Shown: positions 1 through 9,120, counted from the first letter of the stretch. The stretch: DNA of 64,000 nt from Prescottella equi (GCF_020171745.1 NZ_JAIVAH010000018.1:62001-126000), one strand, 5' to 3'. Notes: generated by a model from the letters alone, not told the origin. Translations and numbers: made by a program.

Positions 1-68
1 TCGCCGCGCTCGCCGGGCTGAACGACGAACAGCTGATCGAGATCCTGCGCCGCAAGAGGGAGAGCTGA
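1..68 (+). CDS. C-terminal end of an upstream protein (partial)
   Basis: A reading frame enters from the left edge and stops with TGA at 66–68; only about 21 residues are visible, ending LIEILRRKRES. Its stop overlaps the ATG of the next gene (TGATG), so the two are probably translationally coupled. SWIM proteins in actinobacteria often follow a SNF2/DEAD-type helicase gene, and this tail would suit such a helicase, but that is inference from context only; the visible residues identify no family. Confidence 0.55.
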   Translation, partial: AALAGLNDEQLIEILRRKRES

Positions 69-625
69 TGGTGGACGACGAATTCGGCTACACCCCATGG
101 GGCAGGGACTGGGTACGACTGGCACAGCCGCTGCACCAGAGCGGGCCGGCACGCCTGCTGCTTCCCCGCGCCCGCAGCTTGGCACGCAACAACCTCGTGC
201 AGGCGACGATCGAGGGACGGTTCGTGCACGCCTCCATCCACCGTGGCGGTCAGGCATCGGTGACCCGACTGGAGGTGGCGCCGCTGAGCAGGGCGTCGAT
301 CACCGGTATCTCGGAAATCGTTCCGGACACCACCGTGCTGACCGACGACATCCACCAGGCCATCGTCTCGGCTGGGATCTCGCTCGCACCCGTTCTCGCG
401 GACACCGACTGCTCGTGTTCGGCGCGGTCCGCGCCCTGCCTGCACCTGCTGGCGGTCCTCTACGAGATCGCGCGCCGAGTCGACGAGAATCCCCAGACAG
501 CCCTGGAGATCCAGGGCTATACAACTGCAGCACTGCATGATTCGGATATTCCAGCGCCCACCGCGCGCTGGACACCGGTCAGCGCGCTCAATCCGGCGGC
601 GTTCTTCGAGAGCGCGCCGGGCTGA
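68..625 (+). CDS. SWIM zinc-finger protein
   Basis: 185-residue protein with a SWIM-type metal site, CxCx6CxH at C115, C117, C124 and H126, which fits a zinc-binding nucleic-acid or protein interaction module. The start overlaps the upstream stop codon (TGATG), pointing to an operon with the partial gene before it. In mycobacteria a similar SWIM protein lies next to a SNF2-type helicase (helZ), so a helicase partner role is plausible but inferred. No enzymatic domain is visible. It converges on the MBL hydrolase gene with only 19 bp between the stops. Confidence 0.8.
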   Translation: MVDDEFGYTPWGRDWVRLAQPLHQSGPARLLLPRARSLARNNLVQATIEGRFVHASIHRGGQASVTRLEVAPLSRASITGISEIVPDTTVLTDDIHQAIVSAGISLAPVLADTDCSCSARSAPCLHLLAVLYEIARRVDENPQTALEIQGYTTAALHDSDIPAPTARWTPVSALNPAAFFESAPG

Positions 626-644
626 ATCGTTCGGCCGTAGGCAG

Positions 645-1430
645 TCAGCTGCGCAGATACTCCAACTGCACCCGCACCGACTGCTCGGCGGCGGGCCACA
701 GCGTCTCGTCGACGTCGGTGTAGACGTGTTCGACGACCGCCCGCACGTCGGCGTCGGCGCCGAGAAGCGCGAGGGCGCCGCGGACCTGGGCGAGCCGTTC
801 CTCGCGGTGGGCGAGGTAGTACTTGGCGACCGCTTCGAGGTCGGGGAGTTCCGGACCGTGTCCGGGCAGGACCGTGCGGCCGGGGCCGAGGTCGATGAGG
901 GTCCGCATCGACTCGAGGTAGTCGCGCAGGTTGCCGTCGGACGCGTCGAGGACGGTGGTGCCGCGGCCGAGGATGGTGTCGGCGGTGAGCACCGACCCCT
1001 CCTCCTCGATCACGAACGACACCGAGTCGGCGGTGTGCCCCGGGGTGTGCAGCACCCGCAGCGTCAGTCCGGCGGCCTCGATCAGTTCGTCGTGGTCGAG
1101 TCCGCCACCGCCGCCGCGGCGGAACTCGTCGCGCACGGCACGGACCGGGGCACCGGTCAGTTCGAAGAACCGATCGATGCCGCCGGTGTGGTCGTGGTGC
1201 CGGTGCGAGATCAGCGTCAGTACGACGGTCCCGACGCCGGCGACCCGCGCCAGGTGCTCGGGGTCGTCGTCTCCGGGATCGACCACGATGCACTCGTCGC
1301 TACCCGGTGCGCGCAGGATCCAGGTGTTGGTGCCGTCGAGCGAGTACATGCTCGGGTTCTGCTCGAGCATGACGGCCGCGACGGGTGTGACCTGGCGTAG
1401 CTGGGCGTACGCGGGGTGCTGGAGCGTCAT
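645..1430 (-). CDS. Metallo-beta-lactamase fold hydrolase (Rv3677c-like)
   Basis: 261 residues. The MBL signature HxHxDH is HRHHDH at residues 76–81, followed by a conserved metal His in LHTPGHT and a late PGHG motif, so a dinuclear metal hydrolase of the glyoxalase II/RNase Z superfamily is expected; the substrate is unknown. The ATG at 1430 is preceded by GAAAGG seven bases upstream, which favours it over the longer frame reaching 1556. Gene order with RidA, the ArsA pair, whiB4 and ponA2 further on matches M. tuberculosis Rv3677c and following genes. A divergently regulated SDR lies between this gene and RidA here. Confidence 0.85.
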   Translation of the reverse strand: MTLQHPAYAQLRQVTPVAAVMLEQNPSMYSLDGTNTWILRAPGSDECIVVDPGDDDPEHLARVAGVGTVVLTLISHRHHDHTGGIDRFFELTGAPVRAVRDEFRRGGGGGLDHDELIEAAGLTLRVLHTPGHTADSVSFVIEEEGSVLTADTILGRGTTVLDASDGNLRDYLESMRTLIDLGPGRTVLPGHGPELPDLEAVAKYYLAHREERLAQVRGALALLGADADVRAVVEHVYTDVDETLWPAAEQSVRVQLEYLRS

Positions 1431-1556
1431 GGGCGCGCCTTTCGTGACGGACCGACAGTGGACCCGGAAAATCCGGGCACTCGAAACCGACATCACTGTA
1501 CGACCCCGAGCCACTGCCGGTCGCGCCACCCGACACCTGGTGCGGCGCAGGCGCAC

Positions 1557-2321
1557 TCACATATGCGTGCCGCCGTCGATCCGGATCTCGGTGCCGGTGA
1601 CGAACTTGCCGTCGTCGGAGGCCAGCATCGCGATCACACCGGCGACGTCCTCCGGCGGCGCGAAGCCCTCGCCGATCCACGGGTAGAGCTTGCCGATCAG
1701 GCTCGGATCGACGCCCTCGGGGAAGCCCGGGTCGCTGGTCATGCCGGACGCGATGCTGCCCGGCTCGACGGCGACGGCGCGCAGGCCCTGCTTGGCGTAC
1801 TCGAGCGCGATCGCGTGGGTGAAGGAGCGGATGCCGCCCTTGGTCGCGGCATACGCGGCCATGTACGGGTGCGCGAAGTGCGCGGAGGTGGAACTGAAGT
1901 TCACCACGACGCCCTTGCCGGTCGCGAGCAGCGCGGGCAGCGCCTCGCGGGTGACCAGGAACGTGCCGGTCAGGTTGACCCCGACCACCTTGTTCCAGAA
2001 GTCGAGGGTGGTCTCGTGCGTGTGCGACGAGCGCAGGATGCCGGCGGCGTTGATCAGCACGTCGAGACCACCGAGGCCCTCGATCGCGCCGCCGATGTTC
2101 TCGCGCACCGAGTCCTCGTTCGAGATGTCCACGACCGTGGTGGTCAACCGGTCGGCGGTGCCTGCCGCTGCGGCGCGCTCACGAGTGACCTCCAGCCCGG
2201 CCTCGGAGACGTCGGCGCCGACGACGATGCCGCCCTCCTCGAGGATGCGGGCGACGGTGGCCTGGCCGATGCCGGATCCGGCACCGGTGACGATTACTCG
2301 GCGGCCTTCGAATCGCTTCAT
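1557..2321 (-). CDS. Short-chain dehydrogenase/reductase
   Basis: 254-residue classical SDR. The N-terminal NAD(P)-binding motif TGAGSGIG is at residues 12–19, NAAG at 91–94, and the catalytic Tyr/Lys pair is Y157xxxK161 (YAATK) with serines near 143–146. The acidic D37 after beta-2 favours NAD(H). The ATG at 2321 has an AGGAGAG ribosome-binding site. It is divergent from a TetR regulator across 131 bp, so it is probably that repressor's target. The substrate (alcohol or ketone) cannot be read from sequence. With the TetR gene it sits as an insertion inside an otherwise conserved core block. Confidence 0.9.
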   Translation of the reverse strand: MKRFEGRRVIVTGAGSGIGQATVARILEEGGIVVGADVSEAGLEVTRERAAAAGTADRLTTTVVDISNEDSVRENIGGAIEGLGGLDVLINAAGILRSSHTHETTLDFWNKVVGVNLTGTFLVTREALPALLATGKGVVVNFSSTSAHFAHPYMAAYAATKGGIRSFTHAIALEYAKQGLRAVAVEPGSIASGMTSDPGFPEGVDPSLIGKLYPWIGEGFAPPEDVAGVIAMLASDDGKFVTGTEIRIDGGTHM

Positions 2322-2361
2322 GTTCTCTCCTGTTCGCTTACAGTGGTGTGGTGCAGCCCAC

Positions 2362-2411
2362 TGGCACAGTAAGCCTTGATGGCACGTTGTGTCACGCATT
2401 TGTTCCGAACA
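2362..2411. promoter_or_regulatory. Divergent SDR/TetR control region
   Basis: Contains a perfect 5-1-5 palindrome TGTTCCGAACA at 2401–2411, about 45 bp before the TetR start codon, and two TGGCAC copies at 2362 and 2380, 18 bp apart. CTGTTCG at 2330–2336 also pairs with CGAACAG at 2406–2412. A TetR operator here is likely from position and symmetry; which element is used is inference. Confidence 0.45.
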
Positions 2412-2452
2412 GAACCGGTAGTCTGCGATTCGAAACGAGTGGAGGACCCGAC

Positions 2453-3103
2453 ATGCCCGGTCTGCAGCCAGTGACGTCGCTGACCGAGCGGCGCAAGGCG
2501 GCGACACAACTCGAGATCTCCCGCCGCGCGGGTGAACTGTTCTCGACGCGCGGCGCCTCCGCGGTGACCGCCGAGGAGATCGCGGCCGCGGCCGGCATCG
2601 GACTGCGCACGTTCTACCGCTACTTCCGCACCAAGGAAGAGGCCGTCGCACCCCTGCTCGCGGGCGGGGTGACCGGCTGGATCGCGTACCTCTCCGAGGA
2701 CCCGGACTCCACCACCGAGACCTCGGTGCGCGACGCGATCGAAAACGCGACCCGGCGCGCCCTCACCCCGGCCGACGACGTGGCCGAGGAGATGCTGCAC
2801 TGGACACGCGGTCTGCTCCGGACCGTGCACGACGAACCGGGACTGCACGCGGTATGGCTTCGGGTGCAACACGATTCGGAGGAAGGGCTGGTCGGCGCCC
2901 TCGCGGCGCTGATGGGTCCGGACGCGGACCCGATGATCGTTCGGCTCACCGCCGCGGCCGTGAACGCCGCGATGCGCATCGCCGTCGAGACCTGGGCGGC
3001 GACGGACGCGCCCACGACCGGACCGGGCGGGCCCGCCGACCTCGCCGAGCGGTGCATGCGCACGCTGCTCGATCACCCCGCACTCACCGCCGAAAACAAC
3101 TGA
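2453..3103 (+). CDS. TetR-family transcriptional regulator
   Basis: 216 residues with an N-terminal TetR helix-turn-helix (GLRTFYRYFRTKEEA) and a variable ligand-binding C-terminal half. The ATG at 2453 follows GGAGG at good spacing, so I prefer it to the longer frame from 2348, which would run through the palindrome. It is divergent from the SDR gene at 1557–2321 and presumably represses it and itself. The inducer is unknown. A strong hairpin follows the stop codon. Confidence 0.88.
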   Translation: MPGLQPVTSLTERRKAATQLEISRRAGELFSTRGASAVTAEEIAAAAGIGLRTFYRYFRTKEEAVAPLLAGGVTGWIAYLSEDPDSTTETSVRDAIENATRRALTPADDVAEEMLHWTRGLLRTVHDEPGLHAVWLRVQHDSEEGLVGALAALMGPDADPMIVRLTAAAVNAAMRIAVETWAATDAPTTGPGGPADLAERCMRTLLDHPALTAENN

Positions 3104-3134
3104 GCCGCAACCCCTTTCCGGGGATGCGGCTCAG
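3100..3134. terminator. Bidirectional terminator between TetR and RidA genes
   Basis: Hairpin with 14 paired bases and one A/A mismatch (CTGAGCCGCA-A-CCCC against GGGG-A-TGCGGCTCAG) around a 5-base loop. It starts at the TetR stop codon and lies before the converging RidA stop. No T-run, as is common in actinobacteria. Confidence 0.6.
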
Positions 3135-3150
3135 CGAGTGCCGGACGCGC

Positions 3151-3621
3151 TCAGCGCACCTCGGCGATGATCTCCACCTCGACAGGCGAGCCGAGCGGCA
3201 GTTCCGCCACACCGACGGCCGACCGGGCGTGGATGCCGGCGTCGCCGAAGACCTCACCGAGGAACTCCGACGCTCCGTTGATCACACCGGGCTGGCCCGT
3301 GTAACCCTCGGCGGAGGCGACGAAGCCGACGACCTTGACGATCCGCACGATCGAGTCGAGCCCGACGAGGGCATCGACCGCGGCGAGCGCGTTGAGCGCG
3401 CAGGTGCGGGCGGCGTCCTTGGCGTCGGCGTCGGACACGTCGGCGCCGAGCTTGCCGGTGAGCGGCAGCTTGCCGTCCACGAACGGCAGCTGGCCGGAGG
3501 TGTAGACGTGGTCACCGGTGCGGACGGCGGGCACGTAGGCCGCGACCGGCGCGGCGACCGGCGGCAGCTCGATGCCCAGTTCGGCCAGACGTGCGGTCCA
3601 CGACTGCGCAGTGTCGGTCAC
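3151..3621 (-). CDS. RidA/YjgF/Rid-family protein (Rv3678c-like)
   Basis: 156-residue Rid-superfamily protein, the family that hydrolyses reactive enamine/imine intermediates of PLP enzymes. The N-terminal TSGQLPFVDGKL segment and the C-terminal PLGSPVEVEIIAEV strand are typical. The canonical active-site Arg context is replaced by ARSAVGVAELP, so it resembles the YjgH/Rid subgroup rather than canonical RidA and catalysis is uncertain. It starts at GTG 3621, five bases after the DUF4177 stop, in one operon with that gene. This pair is conserved beside the ArsA ATPases in mycobacteria. Confidence 0.82.
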   Translation of the reverse strand: MTDTAQSWTARLAELGIELPPVAAPVAAYVPAVRTGDHVYTSGQLPFVDGKLPLTGKLGADVSDADAKDAARTCALNALAAVDALVGLDSIVRIVKVVGFVASAEGYTGQPGVINGASEFLGEVFGDAGIHARSAVGVAELPLGSPVEVEIIAEVR

Positions 3622-3626
3622 GGGCC

Positions 3627-3791
3627 TCAGCCCTTCGGACGCTTGAGGTACGCGACGTGCTGCTCGCCGGTCGGGCCGGGCAGCACCGTGACCAGCTCCC
3701 AGCCGTCGCCACCCCACTGATCGAGGATCGCCTTCGTCGCGTGCGTCAGCAGCGGGACGGTCGCATACTCCCAGGTAGTCAATTCGCTCAT
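3627..3791 (-). CDS. Small DUF4177-like protein
   Basis: A 54-residue protein beginning MSELTTWEYATVPLL and ending AYLKRPKG, with the WGxDGWELV core seen in DUF4177 proteins. The frame is intact, and a TAGGCT -10-like hexamer lies exactly 7 nt before the ATG, consistent with leaderless transcription. It directly precedes the RidA-family gene (5 bp gap), so they form a two-gene operon; the same small gene lies at this position in mycobacteria (Rv3678A, from memory). Function is unknown. It is divergent from the ArsA pair. Confidence 0.8.
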   Translation of the reverse strand: MSELTTWEYATVPLLTHATKAILDQWGGDGWELVTVLPGPTGEQHVAYLKRPKG

Positions 3792-3840
3792 ACCGCTGAG
3801 CCTATCCCCCGCACATTCGCGTCCCGCGACTTATAGGCTC

Positions 3841-4887
3841 GTGCCCGTGGCAGCACCGACAGACACAGCCGCGCAGGGGCGGCCCGACGCCGACGAGCAG
3901 GCCTGGCCGCCCGTCGCCGACGCGGCGCGCCTGCATTTCGTCTCCGGTAAGGGCGGGACCGGGAAGTCGACCGTGGCCGCGGCGCTCGCGCTCGCGCTGG
4001 CCGCCGGCGGCCGACGCGTCCTGCTGGTCGAGGTGGAGGGCCGGCAGGGCATCGCGCAGCTGTTCGACGTACCCCCGCTGCCGCCGCAGGAGACCAAGGT
4101 CGCGACCGCCGAGGGCGGCGGCGAGGTGTTCGCGCTCGCGGTGGATCTCGAGACCGCGTTCCTCGAATACCTCGACATGTTCTACAACCTGGGCTTCGCG
4201 GGCCGCGCAATGAAGAAGATCGGCGCCGTCGAGTTCGCCACGACGCTCGCGCCGGGCCTGCGGGACGTGCTGCTCACCGGCAAGATCAAGGAGTGCGTGA
4301 TCCGCACCGACAAGTCGGGCCGCCAGGTGTACGACGCCGTCGTGGTCGACGCGCCGCCGACCGGCCGGATCGGCAAGTTCCTCGACGTCACCCGGGCGAT
4401 GTCGGAGCTGGCGAAGGGCGGTCCGATCCACTCGCAGAGCCAGGGCGTGGTGCGGCTGCTGCATTCGGAGCAGACCGTCGTACATCTCGTGACGCTGCTC
4501 GAGGCGCTGCCCGTGCAGGAGACGGCGGATGCGGTGGCCGAACTCCAGGCCGCCGACCTCCATCTCGGGACGGTGATCGTCAACCGCAACGACACCCGCT
4601 TCCTGCCGTCCGACGCGCAGGCCGACGCCGCGAAGGGGCGGATCGACGCCGACGCGGTCCGGGCCGGGCTCGCGACGGCCGGCATCACACTGTCGGACGA
4701 CGATTTCGCCGGCCTGCTGACCGAGACCATCGAGCACGCGGCCACGCTGGCCGCGCAGGACGAGAGCGCAGCTCAACTCGACGAGGTGAAGGTGGCCCGC
4801 ATGCATCTGCCCGCGCTGGTGGACGGCGTCGACCTCGGGGGGCTCTACGAGCTGGCCGAGCGACTCACCGAGCAGGGCGTGCGATGA
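3841..4887 (+). CDS. ArsA/Get3-like ATPase, first subunit (Rv3679-like)
   Basis: 348 residues with a deviant P-loop GKGGTGKST at residues 36–44 and a switch region [16 protein letters not shown], marking the SIMIBI class of ArsA/Get3/MinD NTPases. Despite the arsenite-pump ancestry name, no arsenic genes adjoin it; mycobacterial Rv3679/Rv3680 are described as Get3-like partners rather than arsenite pumps. The initiation codon is GTG at 3841 or 3847. Its stop overlaps the next ATG (ATGA), so the two proteins are probably made in equal amounts and form a complex. Confidence 0.88.
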   Translation: MPVAAPTDTAAQGRPDADEQAWPPVADAARLHFVSGKGGTGKSTVAAALALALAAGGRRVLLVEVEGRQGIAQLFDVPPLPPQETKVATAEGGGEVFALAVDLETAFLEYLDMFYNLGFAGRAMKKIGAVEFATTLAPGLRDVLLTGKIKECVIRTDKSGRQVYDAVVVDAPPTGRIGKFLDVTRAMSELAKGGPIHSQSQGVVRLLHSEQTVVHLVTLLEALPVQETADAVAELQAADLHLGTVIVNRNDTRFLPSDAQADAAKGRIDADAVRAGLATAGITLSDDDFAGLLTETIEHAATLAAQDESAAQLDEVKVARMHLPALVDGVDLGGLYELAERLTEQGVR

Positions 4888-6023
4888 ACCCGCCGCGGAA
4901 GGCTCCCGCCCTCGACCTGTCCGGCATCCTGACGAACCCGAAGACGCGGATCGTCGTGTGCTGCGGCGCGGGTGGCGTGGGCAAGACGACGACGGCCGCA
5001 TCGATGGCATTGCGGGCCGCCGAGCAGGGCCGACGCGTCGCGGTGCTGACGATCGATCCGGCTCGCCGGCTCGCGCAGGCGCTCGGCGTCCAGGATCTCG
5101 ACAACGAGCCCCAGCTGGTGCAGCTCGCGCCCGGTTCGACCGGCGAACTGCACGCGATGATGCTCAACATGCGGCGCACGTTCGACGAGATGGTGCTCGA
5201 GCATTCGGCCCCGGACAAGGCGCAGCAGATCCTCGCCAACCCCTTCTATCAAACCGTCGCCACCTCGTTCTCCGGCACGCAGGAGTACATGGCGATGGAG
5301 AAGCTCGGCCAGCTCGCCGCCGACGACCGCTGGGACCTGGTGATCGTCGACACCCCGCCGTCGCGCAACGCGCTCGACTTCCTCGACGCACCGCAGCGGC
5401 TGGGCGCGTTCCTCGACGGGCGGATGATCCGCCTGCTCACCGCCCCGGGCCGCGGCATCGGCCGGCTCGTGACGGGCGCGATGGGGCTGGCCCTCAAGGG
5501 CGTGTCGACGGTGGTCGGCAGCCAGATGCTGTCCGACGCGTCCGCGTTCGTGCAGTCGCTGGACTCGATGTTCGGTGGTTTCCGGGAGCGGGCGAGCCGC
5601 ACGTACGAGCTGCTGCGCCAGGAGGGCACGCAGTTCGTGGTGATCGCGGCCGCCGAACCGGACGCGCTGCGCGAGGCCGCGTTCTTCGTCGACCGGCTGT
5701 CCGGCGACCAGATGCCGCTCGCGGGGCTGGTGCTGAACCGGACGCATCCGACGCTGTGCTCGTTGCCCGCAGATCACGCGCTCACCGGCGCCGATCTGCT
5801 GGACGAGAAGGCGGCCGACGATCAGGCGGCCGTGCTGACGTCCGCGATCCTGCGGGTGCACGGCGATCGTGCGGTGACCGCGAAGCGGGAGGTGCGGCTG
5901 CTCGGACGGTTCACCGCGTCGCATCCACAGGTGCCCATCATCGGTGTGCCGTCGCTGCCGTTCGAGGTGTCCGATCTCGAGGCGCTGCGTGCCGTCGGCG
6001 ACCAGCTGACCCGACAGGGCTGA
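4884..6023 (+). CDS. ArsA/Get3-like ATPase, second subunit (Rv3680-like)
   Basis: 379 residues with P-loop GAGGVGKTT at 28–36, the [11 protein letters not shown] segment typical of ArsA-type proteins, and the switch [15 protein letters not shown]. The start overlaps the stop of the first ATPase by four bases (ATGA). The two proteins are clearly paralogous but distinct, matching the Rv3679–Rv3680 arrangement. A role in membrane-protein or metabolite handling under stress is inferred from mycobacterial homologues; nothing here shows the cargo. A hairpin terminator follows. Confidence 0.88.
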   Translation: MNPPRKAPALDLSGILTNPKTRIVVCCGAGGVGKTTTAASMALRAAEQGRRVAVLTIDPARRLAQALGVQDLDNEPQLVQLAPGSTGELHAMMLNMRRTFDEMVLEHSAPDKAQQILANPFYQTVATSFSGTQEYMAMEKLGQLAADDRWDLVIVDTPPSRNALDFLDAPQRLGAFLDGRMIRLLTAPGRGIGRLVTGAMGLALKGVSTVVGSQMLSDASAFVQSLDSMFGGFRERASRTYELLRQEGTQFVVIAAAEPDALREAAFFVDRLSGDQMPLAGLVLNRTHPTLCSLPADHALTGADLLDEKAADDQAAVLTSAILRVHGDRAVTAKREVRLLGRFTASHPQVPIIGVPSLPFEVSDLEALRAVGDQLTRQG

Positions 6024-6034
6024 ACCCATAGAAC

Positions 6035-6062
6035 AGGGCGCACAGCCACGGCCGTGCGCCCT
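6035..6062. terminator. Terminator between ArsA pair and whiB
   Basis: AGGGCGCAC at 6035–6043 pairs fully with GTGCGCCCT at 6054–6062 around a 10-base loop. It is placed 12 bp after the ATPase stop and before the converging whiB stop, so it can serve both directions. Confidence 0.6.
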
Positions 6063-6122
6063 TCGAGTGTTCGTGGTGTGGTCGGTCCTACTCCCCGACG
6101 AGGGCCGACACCGGTTTCGCGG

Positions 6123-6446
6123 TCAGACCGCGGACTGGTGGTGACGCTGGGCTTCGAAGAACTCCGCCCAGGACTCCACCTCGGGATGCTGCTTGAGCAG
6201 GGCCCGACGCTGACGTTCGGTCATGCCTCCCCAGACTCCGAACTCGACGCGGTTGTCGAGCGCATCGGCACCGCACTGCATCAGGACCGGGCAGTGGCGG
6301 CAGATGGTGGCGGCCTTGCGCTGTGCGGCGCCGCGTACGAACAGCTGATCAGGGTCCACTTCTCGGCAGCGCGCCTGCGCGACCCACTGAATGCGCGCTT
6401 CGGCCTGCTCGTAGTCGAGCCGCGTCGCGGGACTGGTCATGTGCAT
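6123..6446 (-). CDS. whiB4: WhiB-family iron-sulfur regulator (WhiB4-like)
   Basis: 107 residues. Four cysteines at C27, C49, C52 and C58 (C-x21-C-x2-C-x5-C) bind the [4Fe-4S] cluster, and the turn GVWGGMTERQRR is the WhiB signature before the basic DNA-binding tail. WhiB4 of mycobacteria is a redox-responsive repressor/condensin, and the position between the ArsA pair and ponA2 is the same as whiB4 there, which supports the symbol. ATG 6446 has AAGGGGA upstream; ATG 6440 is an alternative. It is divergent from ponA2 across about 308 bp. Confidence 0.9.
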   Translation of the reverse strand: MHMTSPATRLDYEQAEARIQWVAQARCREVDPDQLFVRGAAQRKAATICRHCPVLMQCGADALDNRVEFGVWGGMTERQRRALLKQHPEVESWAEFFEAQRHHQSAV

Positions 6447-6754
6447 TCGGTTCCCCTTCGTCCGAACGCCGTTCCCCACGGCGCCCGAAATCCTCGAGCG
6501 ACCCTCGCAAATAGCACGAGAGGTACACACCACATTCCTAATCCAGTGTTAGCTGTATCACACTGACCTGAGTCAATCTAGGTAAAGGAAGCGCGAAGCG
6601 CAAGATCAGCCCGACACTTTCTGGTACGAGCGTGCATACTTCGCGGCAAATGCCCGGCTCGGGCGCGAAGTTCATCCGCGGTTCATCCGTGGCCGACAGG
6701 CCCGTCCGAGCCGTCCACCAGGGCACACGGTCCGTTCGACGTACTCTGTACAGC
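6447..6754. promoter_or_regulatory. whiB4–ponA2 divergent intergenic region
   Basis: No gene is visible in these 308 bp. It holds an inverted repeat CAGTGT-N10-ACACTG at 6544–6565, and on the minus strand a TTGACT -35-like hexamer at 6576–6571 upstream of it, placing the repeat inside a probable whiB4 promoter. On the plus strand GGTTCATCCG-like sequences repeat at about 6670–6690 and TACTCT lies 8 nt before the ponA2 GTG, a possible leaderless -10 element. Assignments are inference from position. Confidence 0.4.
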
Positions 6755-9076
6755 GTGTCGAGAGCCAAAACGATCGCCAAGCTCGCGGGATGTTCCGCAC
6801 TCGCCGGTGTTCTGCTCGCGGGAGCGATGTTTCCGCTGGCAGGCGGGTTCGGATTCGCGTCGAACCGTGCCGCCGACGCCGTCGACAACGTCTCCGCCGA
6901 ACTCGTCGAGGGCACCGTCCCCGCGGTCTCGACGATGACCGACGTCGCCGGGAACCCGATCGCGTGGCTGTACGAACAGAGACGCTTCGAAGTCCCGAGC
7001 GAACAGATCTCCAACGAGATGAAGCTCGCGATCGTCTCGATCGAGGACAAGCGCTTCGCCGACCACGACGGTGTCGACTGGCAGGGCACGCTGCGCGCGG
7101 CGATGACCAACACCACGAGCGGCGAGGTCCAGCAGGGCGCGTCGACGATCGACCAGCAGTACGTCAAGAATTACCAACTGCTGGTGGTCGCGCGTAACGA
7201 CGCCGAACGCCGGGCCGCGATCGAGACCACCCCGGCCCGCAAGATCCGGGAGATCCGGATGGCCCTCACGCTCGACAAGAAGCTGTCCAAGGACGAGATT
7301 CTCACGAGGTATCTGAATCTGGTCCCGTTCGGCAACGGGTCGTTCGGCGTGCAGGACGCCGCGCAGACGTACTTCGGCGTCGACGCGAAGGACCTGAACC
7401 TCACGCAAGCCGCGATGCTCGCCGGCATGGTGCAGTCGAGTTCGGCTCTCAACCCGTACACCAACGTCGACGGCGTGACCGAGCGGCGCAACACGGTGCT
7501 CGACACGATGATCGCGAACATCCCCGAGCGGGCGAACGAGATCCGGGCCGCGAAATCGACGCCGCTGGGCGTGCTGCCGCAGCCCAACTCCCTGCCCCGT
7601 GGATGTATTGCGGCGGGCGACCGCGGCTTCTTCTGCGACTACGCGCTGCAGTACCTGGCCGCGTCCGGCGTCAGCCGCGAGCAGATCAACAAGGGCGGCT
7701 ACACGATCAAGACCACGCTCGACCCGGTCGTGCAGGACTCGGTGAAGAGGGCCCTGGTCAAGAACGCGGACCCCAAGCTCGACGGCATTGCGAACGTCAT
7801 GAACGTGGTCCAGCCGGGCCAGGATCAGCACCGTGTCCTCGCGATGGGGTCCAGCCGTACGTACGGCCTGGACACCTCGAAGGAGGAGACGGTCCAGCCG
7901 CAGCCGTACACCCTCGTCGGTCACGGCGCCGGCTCGATCTTCAAGATCTTCACGACGGCCGCCGCGATGGAGAAGGGGCTCGGCACCAACGCGGTGCTGG
8001 ACGTTCCCCAGCGCTTCGAGGCGCGCGGCATGGGTAACGGCGGCGCCCGCGGTTGCCCCGCCGCCACCTATTGCGTCGAGAACGCCTCCAACAACTATCC
8101 GGCGAAGATGTCGGTGACCGACGCGCTCGCGCAGTCGCCGAACACCGCGTTCGTCAAGCTGATCCAGTCCACCGGCGTCACCCCGACCGTCGACATGGCG
8201 GTGCGGCTGGGCCTGCGCTCGTACACGGCCAACAGCTCGTCCGGTTTCGGCGACCAGAGCATGGCCGACATGCAGAAGTCGCAGAACCTCGGCTCGTTCA
8301 CGCTCGGTCCGACGTGGGTCAACCCGCTCGAACTCGCGAACGTCGCGGCCACCCTCGCCTCGCACGGCAAGTGGTGCCCGCCGACGCCGATCGATTCGAT
8401 CACCGACCGCGAGGGCAAGCCGGTGTCGCTGACGCAGCAGGCCTGCGAGCAGGTGGTCGACCCGGGCCTGGCCGACACACTGGCCGTGGCCATGAGCAAG
8501 GACGACGCCCCCGGCGGCACGTCGTTCGGGGCGGCGAACTCGGCCGGCTGGAAGCTGCCGATGTCGGGCAAGACGGGAACCACCGAATCCCACATGTCGT
8601 CCGGCTTCCTCGGCTTCACCAACAACTTCGCCGCCAGCGTCCTGGTGTACGGCGACTCCCCCACCCCCGGCGAGATCTGCTCCGGGCCGCTGCGGCCGTG
8701 CGGTGACGGCAACCTGTACGGCGGCACCGAGCCCGCCCGCACGTGGTTCGACGCGATGATGCCGGTGGTGGGCAACTTCGGTCCCACGACTCTGCCGCCC
8801 GTCGACGACAAGTACGTCAGGGGTTCGCAGAACGCCCAGGTGCCCGAGGTCGTCGGAATGAACCAGGACGCGGCGACGGCTGCCCTGAAGGCGGCCGGGT
8901 TCTCGGTGAACCCGGTGAACACCAAGTCGGACGCCCCCAGGGGCAATGTCACCGGCAGCGCGCCGTCCGGCCTGGCGGTGCCGGGCTCGGCGGTGACGAT
9001 CTACGTCAGCGACGGATCGGTCCTGGCGGCACCGCCCGGTTCCGCCTCGCCGCGCACCTCGACGCCCGGCGGCTGA
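6755..9076 (+). CDS. ponA2: Bifunctional penicillin-binding protein with PASTA domain
   Basis: 773 residues from GTG 6755. After an N-terminal membrane anchor (about 10–30) comes a GT51 transglycosylase with catalytic E97 in EDKRFADHDG, then a transpeptidase domain with S394-IFK, S461-PN and K606-TG motifs, and a single C-terminal PASTA domain (about 690–755) that would sense muropeptides. It polymerises and cross-links peptidoglycan outside the membrane. Size, single PASTA domain and position next to whiB4 match mycobacterial PonA2, which supports survival under stress. A longer frame from 6632 lacks a convincing start signal. Confidence 0.93.
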   Translation: MSRAKTIAKLAGCSALAGVLLAGAMFPLAGGFGFASNRAADAVDNVSAELVEGTVPAVSTMTDVAGNPIAWLYEQRRFEVPSEQISNEMKLAIVSIEDKRFADHDGVDWQGTLRAAMTNTTSGEVQQGASTIDQQYVKNYQLLVVARNDAERRAAIETTPARKIREIRMALTLDKKLSKDEILTRYLNLVPFGNGSFGVQDAAQTYFGVDAKDLNLTQAAMLAGMVQSSSALNPYTNVDGVTERRNTVLDTMIANIPERANEIRAAKSTPLGVLPQPNSLPRGCIAAGDRGFFCDYALQYLAASGVSREQINKGGYTIKTTLDPVVQDSVKRALVKNADPKLDGIANVMNVVQPGQDQHRVLAMGSSRTYGLDTSKEETVQPQPYTLVGHGAGSIFKIFTTAAAMEKGLGTNAVLDVPQRFEARGMGNGGARGCPAATYCVENASNNYPAKMSVTDALAQSPNTAFVKLIQSTGVTPTVDMAVRLGLRSYTANSSSGFGDQSMADMQKSQNLGSFTLGPTWVNPLELANVAATLASHGKWCPPTPIDSITDREGKPVSLTQQACEQVVDPGLADTLAVAMSKDDAPGGTSFGAANSAGWKLPMSGKTGTTESHMSSGFLGFTNNFAASVLVYGDSPTPGEICSGPLRPCGDGNLYGGTEPARTWFDAMMPVVGNFGPTTLPPVDDKYVRGSQNAQVPEVVGMNQDAATAALKAAGFSVNPVNTKSDAPRGNVTGSAPSGLAVPGSAVTIYVSDGSVLAAPPGSASPRTSTPGG

Positions 9077-9094
9077 TCGATCTACACCGGTGCG

Positions 9095-9120
9095 GTTTAC
9101 GGTCCCCGCGCACGGGGTAT
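9095..9120 (+). promoter_or_regulatory. SigB/SigF-type promoter for DUF6131 gene
   Basis: GTTT at 9095–9098, a 16-bp spacer, then GGGTAT at 9115–9120. This matches the actinobacterial stress sigma (SigF/SigB) pattern GTTT-N14–17-GGGTA. It lies 52 bp before the ATG of the DUF6131 gene. Seen in sequence; sigma assignment rests on the known consensus. Confidence 0.6.

Noticed and set aside
3841-6023. Reading the ArsA pair as an arsenite pump tied to the ars genes at 61–63 kb
   Set aside because: No ArsB or ArsD adjoins them, and their context matches mycobacterial Get3-like Rv3679/Rv3680.
4845-6029. 394-codon minus-strand frame opposite the second ArsA-type ATPase
   Set aside because: The plus strand carries the complete P-loop ATPase; the antisense frame is His/Arg-rich without motifs.
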